DNA of 64,000 nt from Theropithecus gelada (Eukaryota > Chordata > Mammalia > Primates > Cercopithecidae). A program made the position numbers and the translations under genes. The stretch spans positions 86,039,783 to 86,103,782 of the forward strand of contig NC_037668.1 in NCBI RefSeq assembly GCF_003255815.1, written 5' to 3'. Shown here piece after piece: positions 1-9,749 of this stretch (within the stretch, counting starts at the first letter, position 1; every line of letters begins with the position of its first letter). The notes under the pieces are model-generated. The model saw only the letters and a program-made list of their open reading frames with translations, was not told the DNA's origin and did not search any database.

Positions 1-589
1 TCATGCAGCTCCAGGGTCCCAACGACAGGTTGCTTGACCCTGCGGCCATGAGTGGAACTCTCAAAGGCATGTCACCCAAGCAAGACTCGCCCATCTATCC
101 TATCTATCCTGACCCTTGCCCCCGGGCCCTAATGCCTGCAAGACAAACTTCCTCTCACCTCTCTTCTCTGAGGCTACTCCCGCTTCTAAAAATCACTCCC
201 TATCTCTGGTGCTTTTCTAGTTTCTCCTGTAAGAACGATTTCTAGTATAAACTCCAGGACTCTGTTACCTTCTCTGGCACCCAGGTTCACCAATCAGAAA
301 GACACAATTTTTGCCCAAAGCCCCATTGTAGCGGGGACTATCTGAAATTTTAGGATCCTCCTCAGACAAGCAGGCCTAACAAAAGATATTCCTGAAGCTA
401 GGATATGGTGGCCTTAGCAACTGTATCCTTCCTGTTCATGTAAGTGAGGACAAAAGGTGTCACTCTTCCAACCCTGGAGGTCCCTTCCCTCCCTCAGGGT
501 AGGGTCCTCCACTTCATTTTTGGGGCATAACATCTTTATAGGACAGGGGTAAGGTGCCAATACTAACAGGAGAATGCTTAGGACTCTAA

Positions 590-746
590 CAGGTTTTCAA
601 GAATGCATCGGTAAGGACCACTAAATCTGATTTTTCTCGGTCCTCCTTGTGGTCTAGGAGGACAGGCAAGGGTGCAGGTTTTCGAGAATGCATTGGTAAG
701 GTCCACTAAATACAACATTCCTCAGTCCTCTTTGTGGTATAAGAGG
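590..746 (+). repeat. Tandem duplication A in ERV9 leader (2 copies, period 85)
   Basis: Copy 1 at 590-661 and copy 2 at 675-746 both begin CAGGTTTTC(A/G)AGAATGCAT and end near TCCTC(C/T)TTGTGGT followed by GAGG. They differ at scattered bases, so the duplication is old. No gene function is implied. Confidence 0.85.
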
Positions 747-755
747 AAAACTAGT

Positions 756-910
756 GTTTCTGCTGCTGCGTTGGTGAGCACAACTATTCTGATCAGCAGG
801 GTCCAGGAACCATTGCGGGTTCTTGGGCAGGGGTTGTTTCTGCTGCTGCGTCGGTGAGTGCAACTACTCCAATCAGCAGGGTCCAGGGACCATTGCAGGT
901 TCTTGGGCAG
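756..910 (+). repeat. Tandem duplication B in ERV9 leader (2 copies, period 80)
   Basis: Copies at 756-830 and 836-910 both begin GTTTCTGCTGCTGCG and end TTCTTGGGCAG, with a handful of differences. The GCTGCTG motif and the CAGCAGGGTCCAGG core occur once per copy. The two arrays A and B follow each other directly, so the leader grew by at least two separate duplications. Confidence 0.88.
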
Positions 911-1064
911 AGGGAGATACAAAACAAACCAAAACCACAAGCGGTTTTGTCTTTCAGGTGGGACACAGGCATCAACAGGCTCACTCTTGAAGTGCATCCT
1001 AAGCCACTGGGACTAATTTGACCCGCAAACCCTGAACAAGAGGCAGCTCATTTTTTTCTGCACT

Positions 1065-2360
1065 ATGACTTGGCCCCAATATTCTCTCCCAGATGGGAAA
1101 AAATGGCCACCTAAGGGAATTACAAATTATAATACTATCCTGCAGCTTGACCTCTTCTGTAAGAGGGAAGGCAAATGGAGTGAAATATCTTATGTCCAAG
1201 CTTTCTTTTCATTGAAGGAGAATACACAACTATGCAAAGCTTACAATTTACATCCCACAGGAGGACCTCTCAGCTTACCCCCACATCCTAGCCTCCCTAT
1301 AGCTCCCCTTCCGATTAATGATAAGCCTCCTTTAATCTCCCCTGCCCAGAATGAAATAAGCAAAGAAATCTCCAAAGGACCACAAAACCTCCCAGGATAT
1401 TGGTTATGTCCCAAGCTGTAAGGGGAGGGGAATTTGACCCAACCCGGATACATGTCCTCTTCTCCCTCTCTGATTTAAAGCAGATCAAGGCAGACCTTGG
1501 GAAGTTTTCAGATGATCCTGATAGGTACATAGATGTCCTACAGGGTCTAGGGCAAAACTTTGACCTCACTTGGAGAGATGTCATGCTACTGTTAGATCAA
1601 ACCCTGGCCTTTAATGAAAAGAATGAGTCTTCAGCTGCAGCCTGAGAATTTGGAGATACCTGGTATCTTAGTCAAGTAAATGATAGAATGACAGCCGAAG
1701 AAAGGGATACAGTCCCTACCGGTCAGCCAGCCATCCTCAGTATGGATCCCCACTGGGACCTTGACTCAGCTCATGGGGACTGGAGTTGTAAACATCTGTT
1801 GACCTGTGTTCTAGAAGGACTAAGGAGAATTAGGAAAAAAACCCATGAATTATTCAATGATGTCCACCATAACTCAGGGAAAGGAAGAAAATCCTTCTGC
1901 CTGCCTTGAGTGGCTATGGGAGGCCTTAAAAAAATATGCTCCCTGTCCCCCGAATCATTCAAGGGTCAATTGATTCTAAAAGATAAGTTTATTACCCAAT
2001 CAGTCACAGATATCAGGAGAAAACTCCAAAAGCAAGCCCTGGGCCCTGAACAAAATCTGGAGGTGTTATTAAACCTGGCGACCTCAGTGTTCTATAATAG
2101 GGACCAAGAGGAACAGGCCCAAAAGGAAAAAGCAAGATTAGAGAAAGGCCACAGTCTTAGTCATGGCCCTCAGACAAACAAACCTAGGTGGTTCAGAGAG
2201 GACAGAAAATGGAGCAGGCCAATCACATAGTAGGGCTTGTTATCAGTGTGGTTTACTAGGACACTTTTAAAAAGACTGTCCAATGAGAAACAAGCTGCCC
2301 CTTCATCCATGTCCACTATGCCGAGGCAATTACTGGAAGGTGCACTGCCCCAGAGGATGA
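1065..2360 (+). pseudogene. gag: ERV9 gag remnant
   Basis: Gag would be the capsid/nucleocapsid polyprotein. The first open segment (1065-1421) begins with an ATG and has a proline-rich stretch at 1260-1330, typical of the matrix/linker part. The frame then shifts: capsid-like segments lie in another frame at 1400-1645, 1688-1909 and 1910-2230, separated by a stop at 1643 and a local frame change around 1880-1910. The last part is rich in Lys/Glu/Gln, as at the capsid-nucleocapsid junction. At about 2239-2281 a retroviral zinc knuckle (C-X2-C-X4-H-X4-C) is readable, but an in-frame stop falls between its His and last Cys. A second, degenerate Cys-rich motif follows at about 2308-2350. The gene is clearly non-functional. 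Confidence 0.85.
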
Positions 2361-2439
2361 AGGTTCTCTTGGTCAGAAGCCCCCAGTGACATGATCCAAC
2401 AACAGGACTGAGGGTGCCCAGGGAAAGCACCAGCTCATG

Positions 2440-2745
2440 TCATCACCCTCACTGAGCCCCAGGTACATTTAACCATTGAGGGCCAGAAAATTGACCTCCT
2501 CCTGGACACTGGCGTGACCTTCTCAGTGTTAATCTCCTGTCCTGGACAACTGTCCTCAAGGTCTGGTGGCATCCGAGGAATCCTGGGACAGCCTGTAACC
2601 AGGTATTTCTCCTACCTCGTTAGTTGTAATTTGGAGACTTTGCTCTTTTCACATGCCTTTCTTGTTATGCCTGAAAGTCCCACACCCTTATTAGGGAAGT
2701 ACATATGAGCCAAAGCTGGAGCTATTATCTACATGAATATGGGGA
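2440..2745 (+). pseudogene. pro: ERV9 protease remnant
   Basis: A retropepsin-like segment follows gag. The aspartyl protease triad Asp-Thr-Gly is encoded at 2505-2513 within a typical hydrophobic-LLLDTG context. The Ala usually following DTG is Val here. The downstream segment contains the expected flap and hydrophobic C-terminal part, and a stop codon occurs at 2706-2708. Aspartyl proteases of this type cleave Gag and Gag-Pol. This copy has no start of its own and lies in a gag-pro-pol readthrough arrangement broken by upstream stops. Confidence 0.8.
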
Positions 2746-2779
2746 ACAAGTTACCCATTTGTTGTCCCCTACTTCAGGA

Positions 2780-4640
2780 GGGAATCAACCCTGAAGTCTG
2801 GGAATTGGAAGGACAATTTGGAAAGGCAAAAAATGCCTGCCCAGTCCAAATCAGGCTCAAAGACCCCACCACTTTTCCTTAACAAAGGCAATATCCCTTA
2901 GGGCTGAAACTCATAAAGGATTACAGGATATTGTTAAACATTTAAAAGCTCAAGGCTTAGTAAGGAAATGCAGCAGTCCCTGCAACACCCCAATTCTAGG
3001 AGTAGAAAAACCAAACGGTCAGTGGAGACTAGTGCAAGATCTTAGACTCATCAATGAAGCAGTAATTCCTCTATATCCAGTTGTACCCAACCCCTATACC
3101 CTGATCTCTCAAATACCAGAGAAAGCAGAATGGTTCGTGGTTCTGGACCTCAAGGATGCCTTTTTCTAGTATTCCCCTGCACTCTGATTCCCAGTTTCTC
3201 TTTGCCTTTGAGGATCCCACAGACCACATGTCCCAACTTACGTGGATGGTCTTGCCCCAAGGGTTTAGGGATAGTCCTCATCTGTTTGGTCAGCCACTGG
3301 CCCAAGATCTAGGCCACTTCTCAAGTCCAGGCACTCTGGTCCTTCCGTATGTGGATGATTTATTTTTGGCTCCCAATTCGGAAGTCTCATACCAGCAGGC
3401 TACTCTAGATCTCCTGAACTTTCTAGCTAATCAAGGGTACAAGGTGTCTAGGTCGAAGACCTAGCTTTGCCTACAGCAGGTCAAATATCTAGGCCTAATC
3501 TTAGCCAGAGGGACCAGGGCCCTCAGCAAGGAATGAATACAGCCTATACTGGCTTATCCTCACCCTAAGACATTAAAATAGTTGCAGGGGTTCCTTGGAA
3601 CCACCAGCTTCTGCCGACTATGGATCCCTGGATACAGCGAGATAGCCAGGCCCCTCTATACTCTAATCTAGGAAACCCAGAGAGCAAATACTCATCTAGT
3701 AGAATGGGAACCAGAGGCATAAACAGTCTTCAAAACCTTAAAGCAGGCCCTAGTACAAGCTCCAGCTTTAAGTCTGCCCAAGGACAAAACTTCCCTTTAT
3801 ACGTCACAGAGAGAGCAGGGATAGCTCTTGGAGTCCTTACTCAGACTCATGAGACAACCCTACAACCAGTGGTATACTTAAGTAAGGAAACTGATGTAGT
3901 AGCAAAAGACTGGCCTCACTGTTTATGGGTAGTTGCAGCAGTGCCTGTCTTAGTGTCAGAGGCTATCAAAATAATACAAGGAAAGCATCTCACTGTCTGG
4001 ACTACTCATCATGTAAATGGTATACTAGGTGCCAAAGGAAATTTATGGCTATCAGACAACTGTCTACTTAGATACCAGGCACTACTCCTTGAGGGACTGG
4101 TGCTTCAAATACACATGTGTGTGGCCCTCAACCCTGCCACTTTTCTCCCGGAGGATGGGGAACCAATCGAGCATGACTGCCAACAAATTATAGTCCAGAC
4201 TTATGCCGCCCAAGATGATCTTTTAGAGGGTCCCCTTAGCTAATCCTGACCTTATATACCGATGGAAGTTCATTTGTGGAGAATGGGATACGAAGGGCAG
4301 GTTATGCCATAGTTAGTGATGTAACCATACTTGAAGGTAAGCCTCTTACCCCAGGGACCAGTGCCCAGTTAGCAGAACTAGGGGCACTTACCTGAGCCTT
4401 AGAACTGGGAAAGGAAAAAGAATAAATGTGTATACAGATAGCAAGTATGCTTATCTAATTCTACATGCCCATGCTGTAATATGGAAAGAAAGAGAGTTCC
4501 TAACCTCTGGGGGAACCTCCATTAAATACCACAAGGAAATTATGGAGCTATTGCACAGTGCAAAAACCCAAGGAGGTGGCAGTCTTACACTGCCAAAGCC
4601 ATCAAAATGGGAAGGAGAAGGGAGAACAGCAGCATAAGTG
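2780..4640 (+). pseudogene. pol: ERV9 pol remnant: reverse transcriptase, connection, RNase H
   Basis: The RT fingers/palm region begins near 2840 with a hydrophobic (Y/L)PL segment. The conserved 'WRLVQDLR' motif is near 3022-3045 and 'VLDLKDAFF' near 3140-3168, immediately followed by a stop. The catalytic YVDD motif is encoded at 3348-3359. Stops and frameshifts occur repeatedly, for example at 2937, 3168 and 3462. The connection domain is recognisable in the long frame at 3620-4243. RNase H is indicated by a TDGS motif at about 4257-4268, a Glu-containing AEL motif near 4372, and a TDSKYA motif near 4431. The gene stops being recognisable at about 4640; no integrase zinc-finger (HHCC) or DDE core is seen downstream. 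The copy is non-functional. Confidence 0.88.
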
Positions 4641-4930
4641 GCTGATAGAGGCAGGGAAAAACTAGCAAAGAGAAGGAGACAGAGGAAGAGACAGAGAGAC
4701 AGAAAGTCAAAGAAGGAATGAGAGGAAGAGACAAAGAGGGAGTCAGAGAGAAAGAGAGAGACAAAGGAGATGTCAAAGAGAATGAAAGAGAGAGGAAGAA
4801 ACAAGAGAGACAAAGAAAAGGAGATGGAGAAAGAGACAGAGAGACAGTCAAAGAAGGAAAGACAGAAAGAAAGTCAGAAAGAGAGAGACAAAGAAGAAGT
4901 CAAATAGAAGGACAGAGAAATGGAAGTAGT
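4640..4930 (+). repeat. Purine-rich (GA/AGAC) low-complexity tract at pol-env junction
   Basis: Nearly 300 bases are almost pure A/G with occasional C, built of irregular AGAGACAGAG, AAAGAGAGAG and GTCAAAGA units. It sits exactly where the integrase and most of the env surface subunit would be expected. Any frame through it encodes only Arg/Glu/Lys/Asp repeats, and the opposite strand Ser/Leu/Phe repeats, so the open frames here are compositional artefacts. It may be characteristic of an ERV9 subgroup or be local. Confidence 0.9.
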
Positions 4931-4984
4931 AAAGAAAAATCAGGGTACCCTATTCCTTTAAAAGCCACCAGGGTAAAGTTCTAA

Positions 4985-5880
4985 ATGTCTACCCAGCCAA
5001 GGCATATTCTTCTTATGTGGAACATCAACCTATATCTGCCTCCCCACTAACTGGACAGGCGCCTGTGCCTTGGTCTTTCTATGTCCCAACATTAATATTG
5101 CCCCAGGAAATCAGACCCTATCAGTACCCCTCAAAGCTCAAGTCCGTCAGCACAGAACCATGCAACTGATACCCCTACTTTCAGGGTTAGGAATGGTTAG
5201 GAATGGCTACTGCTACAGGAACCAGAATAGCCAGTTTATCTACTTCATTATCCTACTACCACACACTCTCAAAGGATTTCTCAGACAGTTTGCAAGAAAT
5301 AACAAAATCTATCCTTACTCTACAATCCCAAACAGACTCTTTAGCAGCAGTGACTCTCCAAAACCACTGAGGCCTAGACCTCCTCACTGCTGAGAAAGGA
5401 AGACTCTGCACCTTCTTAGGAGAAGAGTGTTGTTTTTACACTAACCAGTGAGGGATAGTGTGAGATGCCACCCAGCATTTACAGGAAAAGGCTTCTGAAA
5501 TCAGACAACGCCTTTCAAACTCTTATACCAACCTCTAGAGTTGGGCAACATGGTTTCTCCCCTTTCTAGGTCCTGTGGCAGCCATCTTGCTGTTACTCAC
5601 CTTTGGGCCCTGTATTTTTAACCTTCTTGTCAAATTTGTTTCCTCTAGAATCGAGGCCATCAAGCTACAGATGGTCTTACAAATGGAACCCCAAATGAGC
5701 TCAACTAACAACTTCCACCGAGGAACCCTGGACCAACCTGCTGTCACTTTCACTGGCCTAGAGAGCTCTCCTCTGGAGGACACTACAACTGCAGGGCCCT
5801 TTCTTTGCCCCATCCAGCAGGAAGTAGCTAGAGCGGTCATCGGCCAAATTCCCAACAGCAGTTGTGGTGTCCTGTTTAGA
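4985..5880 (+). pseudogene. env: ERV9 env remnant (end of SU plus TM)
   Basis: Only the last part of a gammaretrovirus-type envelope gene remains. The C-terminal surface-subunit end and the SU/TM boundary lie around 5030-5190. A fusion-peptide/heptad region follows at about 5190-5340. The TM ectodomain segment with the conserved LQN...GLD...CCFY pattern (CX6CC-type disulphide loop) lies at about 5355-5445. The membrane anchor is near 5560-5640, and a cytoplasmic tail runs to about 5880. Several in-frame stops and frame changes interrupt it, including a stop in the LQN segment and others near 5450-5540. The overall relationship is to HERV-W/ERV9-type env. It is not expressible as an envelope protein. 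Confidence 0.82.
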
Positions 5881-5888
5881 GGGGGGAT
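5878..5888 (+). promoter_or_regulatory. Polypurine tract (plus-strand primer)
   Basis: A purine run AGAGGGGGGAT ends directly before the TG that opens the 3' LTR. This is the position and composition of a retroviral polypurine tract, which primes plus-strand synthesis. Confidence 0.85.
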
Positions 5889-6522
5889 TGAGAGGTGACA
5901 ACATGTTGGCAGCCCTCGCTCGCTCTCAGTGCCTCTTCGACCTCGGCATCTACTCTGGCCATGCTTAGGGAGCTCTTCATCCTGCCACTGCACTGTGGGA
6001 GCCCCTCTCTGGGCTGGCCGAGGCTGGAGCCAGCTTGCTCTGATTGTGGGGAGGTGTGGAAGGAGAGGCATAGGCGGGAACCAGGGCTGTGTGCAGCACT
6101 CGCAGGTCAGCGCAAGTTCCAGGTGGGCATGGGCTCAGTGGGTCCCGCACTCGGAGCGGCCAGCTGATGCCACTGGGCCCAGGCAGTGAGGGGCTTAGCA
6201 CCCGGGCCAGCAGCTGCAGAGGGTGCATCAGGTCCCCCACGGCACTGTGATCAAATTCTCACTGGGCCTCAGCTACCTCCCCGCGGGGCAGGGCTCAGGA
6301 CCTGCAGCCCACCATGCCCAAGCCTCCCTCCCACCCCTCCCCTACCACGGGCTCCTGCGTGGCCTAAGCCTCCCCAACAAGCACCGCTCCCTGTGCCGCG
6401 GTGCCCAGTCCCATCATCCACCCAAGGGCTGAGGAGTGTGGGTGCATGGCACAGGACCAGCAGGAAGCTCCGCCTGTGGCCCTGGTGCAGGAGCCACTGG
6501 GTGAAGCCAGCTGGGCTCCTGG

Positions 6523-6720
6523 GTCTAGTGGGGACTTGGAGAACATTTATGTCTAGCCAAGGGATTGTAAATACACCACTCAGCACTGTGTGTCTAGCTC
6601 AAGGTTTGTAAATGCAGCAATCAGTGCTCTGTGTCTAGCTAATCTAGTGGGGACTTGGAGAACTTCTATGTCTAGCTAGAGGATTGTAAACACACCAATG
6701 AGCACTCTGTCGAAATGGTC
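6523..6720 (+). repeat. LTR12 U3 enhancer-type tandem subrepeats
   Basis: Imperfect units containing GTCTAGC, (A/G)GGATTGTAAA and CACCAATCAGCACTCTGT-like segments recur. The longer module beginning CTAGTGGGGACTTGGAGAAC appears at 6525 and again at about 6645, so the higher-order period is about 120 bp. LTR12 copies vary in the number of such units. This copy has a short array. Confidence 0.85.
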
Positions 6721-6813
6721 CAATCAGTTCTCTGTAAAATGGACCAATCAGCTCTCTGTAAAATGGACCAATCAGCAGGATGTGGGTGGGGCCAAATAAG
6801 GGAATAAAAGCAG
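6695..6813 (+). promoter_or_regulatory. LTR12 core promoter: CCAAT ladder and TATA-like box
   Basis: CCAAT pentamers start at 6695, 6720, 6744 and 6768, at 24-25 bp spacing. They are followed by a GGGTGGGGCC element (6784-6793) and AATAAAAG at 6803-6810. ERV9 LTR transcription is known to start about 25-30 bp downstream of this AATAAA-type box, which would put the start near 6835. NF-Y is the established CCAAT binder for this LTR class. Confidence 0.8.
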
Positions 6814-6888
6814 GCTTCCTGAGCCAGCAGCAGCAACCTCCTCAGGACACCTTCGACATTGTGGAAGCTTTGTTCTTTTGCTCTTTAC

Positions 6889-6894
6889 AATAAA
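6889..6894 (+). terminator. LTR polyadenylation signal
   Basis: AATAAA lies between the presumed start site and U5, followed by TGCTGCTGCTCACTCTTTGGGT, the usual ERV9 R/U5 boundary context. It would end proviral transcripts. Confidence 0.8.
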
Positions 6895-6939
6895 TCTTGC
6901 TGCTGCTCACTCTTTGGGTCACACCACTTTTATGAGCTT

Positions 6940-7133
6940 TAACACTCACCGCAAAGGTCTGCAGCTTCACTCCTGAAGTCAGTGAGACCACAAACCCACC
7001 AGAAGGAAGAAACTGTGGATACATGTGAACATCTGAAGGAACAAATTGCGGACTACCATCTTTAAGAACTGTAACACTCACCACGAGGGTCCGCAGCTTC
7101 ATTCTTGAAGTCAGCGAGACCAAGAACCCACCA
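6940..7133 (+). repeat. 62-bp direct duplication in LTR U5
   Basis: Two copies, at 6940-7001 and 7072-7133, both start TAACACTCACC and end AACCCACCA, separated by 70 bp. Both contain GCAGCTTCA(C/T)TC(C/T)TGAAGTCAG. Such U5 duplication is common in LTR12. Confidence 0.88.
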
Positions 7134-7145
7134 ATTCCAGACACA

Positions 7146-7340
7146 GTATGAGTTGTTTCTTCAGCCATTCAACATGCATTTATTATATATTTTTAAAATA
7201 TATATTTATTATACATATAATTATGTATGTATGTGTTGTATATTACCACATACACTGTGCAGAGTACTGGTGAGATGGCACAAAGATAAAATACTCTAAC
7301 CTTGCCTTCTGGGTGAGCTGGTCTCCAGTCCAGGAGGGGG
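7146..7340. repeat. L2-like fragment (minus orientation) with AT-rich insert
   Basis: CATTCAACATGCATTTATT, followed after an AT-rich run (7180-7235) by a stretch resembling 'gtactgg..gacacaaagat', matches the reverse complement of an L2 3' end. The AT run is a degenerate TATA/TATG microsatellite. Confidence 0.6.
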
Positions 7341-8940
7341 ACAGAGAGAAAGGCTGATATATGAAAGAAGCAGAGACTTGGGCAGCCTATGAAAAGGGGA
7401 TTCAGGCACTCAAGAGAACAAAACCATGACCAGGTGACACCACCTGCTTAGGAGTCCAATTCCTGGAACTTGGATGAGGGTCAGAGCAGGCGCCCCAGGC
7501 GCCCTGGGTAGGACACCTTATGCTCTAAAGTGGGCATTCTAGAACCCCTAGGGTCAGGGTTGAGCCAAGCCAGGGCTGAGGGTGAGGTTAAGAAATTCCA
7601 GCTGTGAGGAGCAGAAAGTTTTTGGGACATTACGTCAGGCCAGGTGAGGCATGTTTTGCTTCCTGAAGGTACAAGTTGTGGGTGTTTGGTGTTTGCATGT
7701 GTATGTGCAGGAGAGTGAGGAGGCCAGTGGATATTTGCACATGAGTGTGTTTATGTTTTAGACCATGTCTCTGTGGGTACCTGCATCTACTGGTCTCTCT
7801 GTCCCTGAATCTGAGATTGAAACCTGGGCTAGTACCAGTGTATTGTCTGGTTAGGGGAGAGGGTGCTGAGGAATGAAGAGAAGGGAGAAAAAGCTAACAG
7901 AGTCAAATATTTAAATTAAATACTCAAGGACCACAATCTCTGCATCTTTTCCAGAGGGGGGCTTCTGTGCATGGCATTTTACACATAGAGAGAAAAGTTC
8001 ATTTCCCCAATTTCCTGAGAGACACACATCCACACTTCCCGAAAGCAGATTCTATCAACATGCAGTGCATCAGAGACTCCTTTTAAATTGTGGGTGGTTT
8101 TTAAAAAGGTATTTAACACAGGGTTATACACACTCTGCAAATGGTTTTCTAAGGAGTAACCCCCCCACAATTCTGGCCATTCTCTCTGTCTCTCTCTGTG
8201 TGTTTGAATTTAAAATACAGATACATTTTTTCTTAAAAGCATAAGAACATAATGATATGAGCACTAGAAGAAAGAGAAAAGGGCTCTGAACCCACAGCCC
8301 AGCTTCCCAAGGCTCCTCCTCTGTCTACGGGTTTCCAACTATGTTCCTCCTCTCCTCCCCTCCTCACACAGAACACTCCCACTGGAAGCTGTTGATGCAT
8401 TCTCTGGTTTTGGTGTGCCCTTCAGAGGACATTTTTAAAGGAAAGAAAGAAGGAAATGCTTCTTATATAGACAAGCAGGCAGTTACGGATACCGGAAGAG
8501 GACTCATCTACATCTCCAAGCTGAGCTTCATCCTTGACAAGCAAACCTCTGGACATGCAACACCTCTGGTTAGCATCCAGCAAAAGCTTCTCTGGTCTGA
8601 ATCACCAGGACCAGACTGGGCCTGCCCAATCCCCACTCCCACCAACCTCCAGGCTCCTTCTCCCAGGGTTAGCAACTGGCTGGCCACTTTCCAGTTCCTC
8701 CAAAGCACTGGGCACTTTCCAGCGTCAGTACCTCCTGCACACAGCTGACTCCTTCCATGCTCCGCACCACCCCTTCCTTAGTCAATTTCTACTTGTCCTC
8801 CACAGCTCACTAAGATGGGTGGTCTGCTGAGGAAATCTTCCCTGGCCTCCCTGTACATGCACCTGCACACACACACCTGCACCACACACCCTCGGCCAGA
8901 TCCACCTGTTACAAATGATCACTGCATTCTGCGCTTCACC
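7340..8940. other. Unique-looking non-coding sequence
   Basis: No gene or clear repeat is recognised. An open frame at 8341-8748 (135 codons) has ordinary composition, no recognisable domain and no splice or promoter context. I consider it chance. Short CT/GT and CA-rich runs occur at 8185-8205 and 8868-8880. Confidence 0.5.
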
Positions 8941-8959
8941 TCCATTGCACCCATCACAA

Positions 8960-9125
8960 TTTGTAATTGATTAGCTGTGCAATCTGGTTTTTAATAACTG
9001 TCTTTCCCCACTGATGAAAGCTCCCTGAGGGCCAGGGCCATGCCAGTGTCTGTATATGCTTATAATTGGCTTTTCATTTAGCAGGCGTACAGTCAGTACA
9101 TTTTTGTTGAATGAGGCATAAATGA
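8960..9125 (+). repeat. L2 3'-end fragment
   Basis: The typical L2 tail is readable: 'aaagctccctgagggccagggccatgcc', then '..gtacagtcagtacatttttgttgaatga'. Confidence 0.75.
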
Positions 9126-9396
9126 TCCTCAGTTTCATCTCTAAAGTTGAGACGATAATAAAAAGCCTGTGCGTATTAAATGAGGTAACAGAAGTGATAC
9201 TGCCTGATCAATAAAAATGTTTTGTTTTTGTTTATTTGGGTTATTTGTTCCCTGAAAAAAGAAGCTGACAAATAAAATTAGCTGTCTCTTAGAATGGTAA
9301 GCTTTTTGTCATTGGGGTCCTTCTAGCAAAAGAAGGTTGAAAATTCTGCAGGGATATTGTAGAAACAGTGATCAGTGAATCACAGTGGGAAATTCT

Positions 9397-9560
9397 CTAT
9401 TTTGGCTTCACATTAGAATCAACTGAATATTTAAAAAAAATAACCCATGGCCCCAGAGATTCTGATTTAATTTGTGGGATCCAAGCACCCCAGGTGTGAA
9501 AAAAGCACTCCAGGTATTTCTAACATGACCATGGCCATGAAACACTGGTTTAAAATAGAT
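9397..9560. mobile_element. MER5A-like hAT-Charlie MITE
   Basis: 'CACATTAGAATCAACTG' followed by 'CCCCAGAGATTCTGATTTAATT' and an end near 'GAAACACTGG' match the MER5 family of non-autonomous hAT transposons. It is about 160 bp, the usual length, and diverged. Confidence 0.75.
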
Positions 9561-9749
9561 GATCTTTACATTTTCTTCTAGCCAGGAGATGTCACTCCAG
9601 GAAAACAAAGACTATTTGTTTCTTCTGTGAGTAAGGGATTGGGCGGAAAGTGGAAGGTGGAAGAGAGCCCTTTAGCATAGTCATTTTTTAAATTTTAAAC
9701 AAAAATTTACAAATGTGTAACTATAGAGCCAGTCACATAACAAGTTAAA

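Larger units (their letters stand above)
1..1064 (+). other. ERV9 leader / pre-gag region
   Basis: This sequence lies upstream of the first recognisable gag reading frame. It contains no conserved retroviral domain. An 80-codon frame at 3-245 is open but resembles nothing I know. The downstream half consists of two successive tandem duplications (annotated separately). ERV9 and the related HERV-W group are known for long pre-gag regions, and this fits. The packaging signal and splice donor would lie here or upstream, but I cannot place them. Confidence 0.7.
1..7145 (+). mobile_element. Defective ERV9 (HERV-9 class I) provirus, 5' part outside window
   Basis: A class I (gamma-like) endogenous retrovirus occupies the first 7.1 kb. 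The order is leader, gag, protease, RT, RNase H, purine tract, env, polypurine tract and 3' LTR. The LTR matches what I know of LTR12, the ERV9 LTR: tandem GTCTAG-type U3 repeats, CCAAT copies, an AATAAAAG box and a duplicated U5. All reading frames carry stops and frameshifts, so no intact viral protein is encoded. No integrase is recognisable. The 5' LTR and primer-binding site are not visible, so the two LTRs cannot be compared to date the insertion. ERV9 copies occur in Old World monkeys and apes. Confidence 0.93.
5889..7145 (+). mobile_element. 3' LTR of ERV9 (LTR12 type)
   Basis: The LTR opens TGAGAGGTGACA and closes at CCAGACACA. The GC-rich U3 5' half (5889-6520) matches the LTR12 pattern. 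It is followed by tandem enhancer-like subrepeats (6523-6720), a ladder of CCAAT boxes, an AATAAAAG box at 6803-6810, a polyadenylation signal AATAAA at 6889-6894, and a U5 containing a 62-bp direct duplication. ERV9 LTRs are known to act as enhancers/promoters in germline and erythroid cells through NF-Y and GATA-type factors. Transcription from this copy would run rightwards into 6.8 kb onward. Open frames inside it (for example 6186-6611) are GC-driven and not genes. Confidence 0.95.

Noticed and set aside
3620..4243. 207-codon open frame as an independent gene
   Set aside because: It is the connection/RNase H-proximal part of ERV9 pol, without its own promoter or start, between frameshifts.
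4718..4984. Charged Arg/Glu/Lys-repeat open frame in the ERV9 purine tract
   Set aside because: It is low-complexity purine sequence; the reverse strand gives equally long Ser/Leu frames. Not a protein gene.
5535..6071. 178-codon minus-strand frame over env and the LTR start
   Set aside because: It is antisense to the retroviral env remnant and the LTR12 U3, crosses the element boundary and has no domain.
6186..6611. 141-codon frame inside the LTR
   Set aside because: It is Pro/Ala-rich because of the GC-rich U3; LTR12 does not encode a protein.
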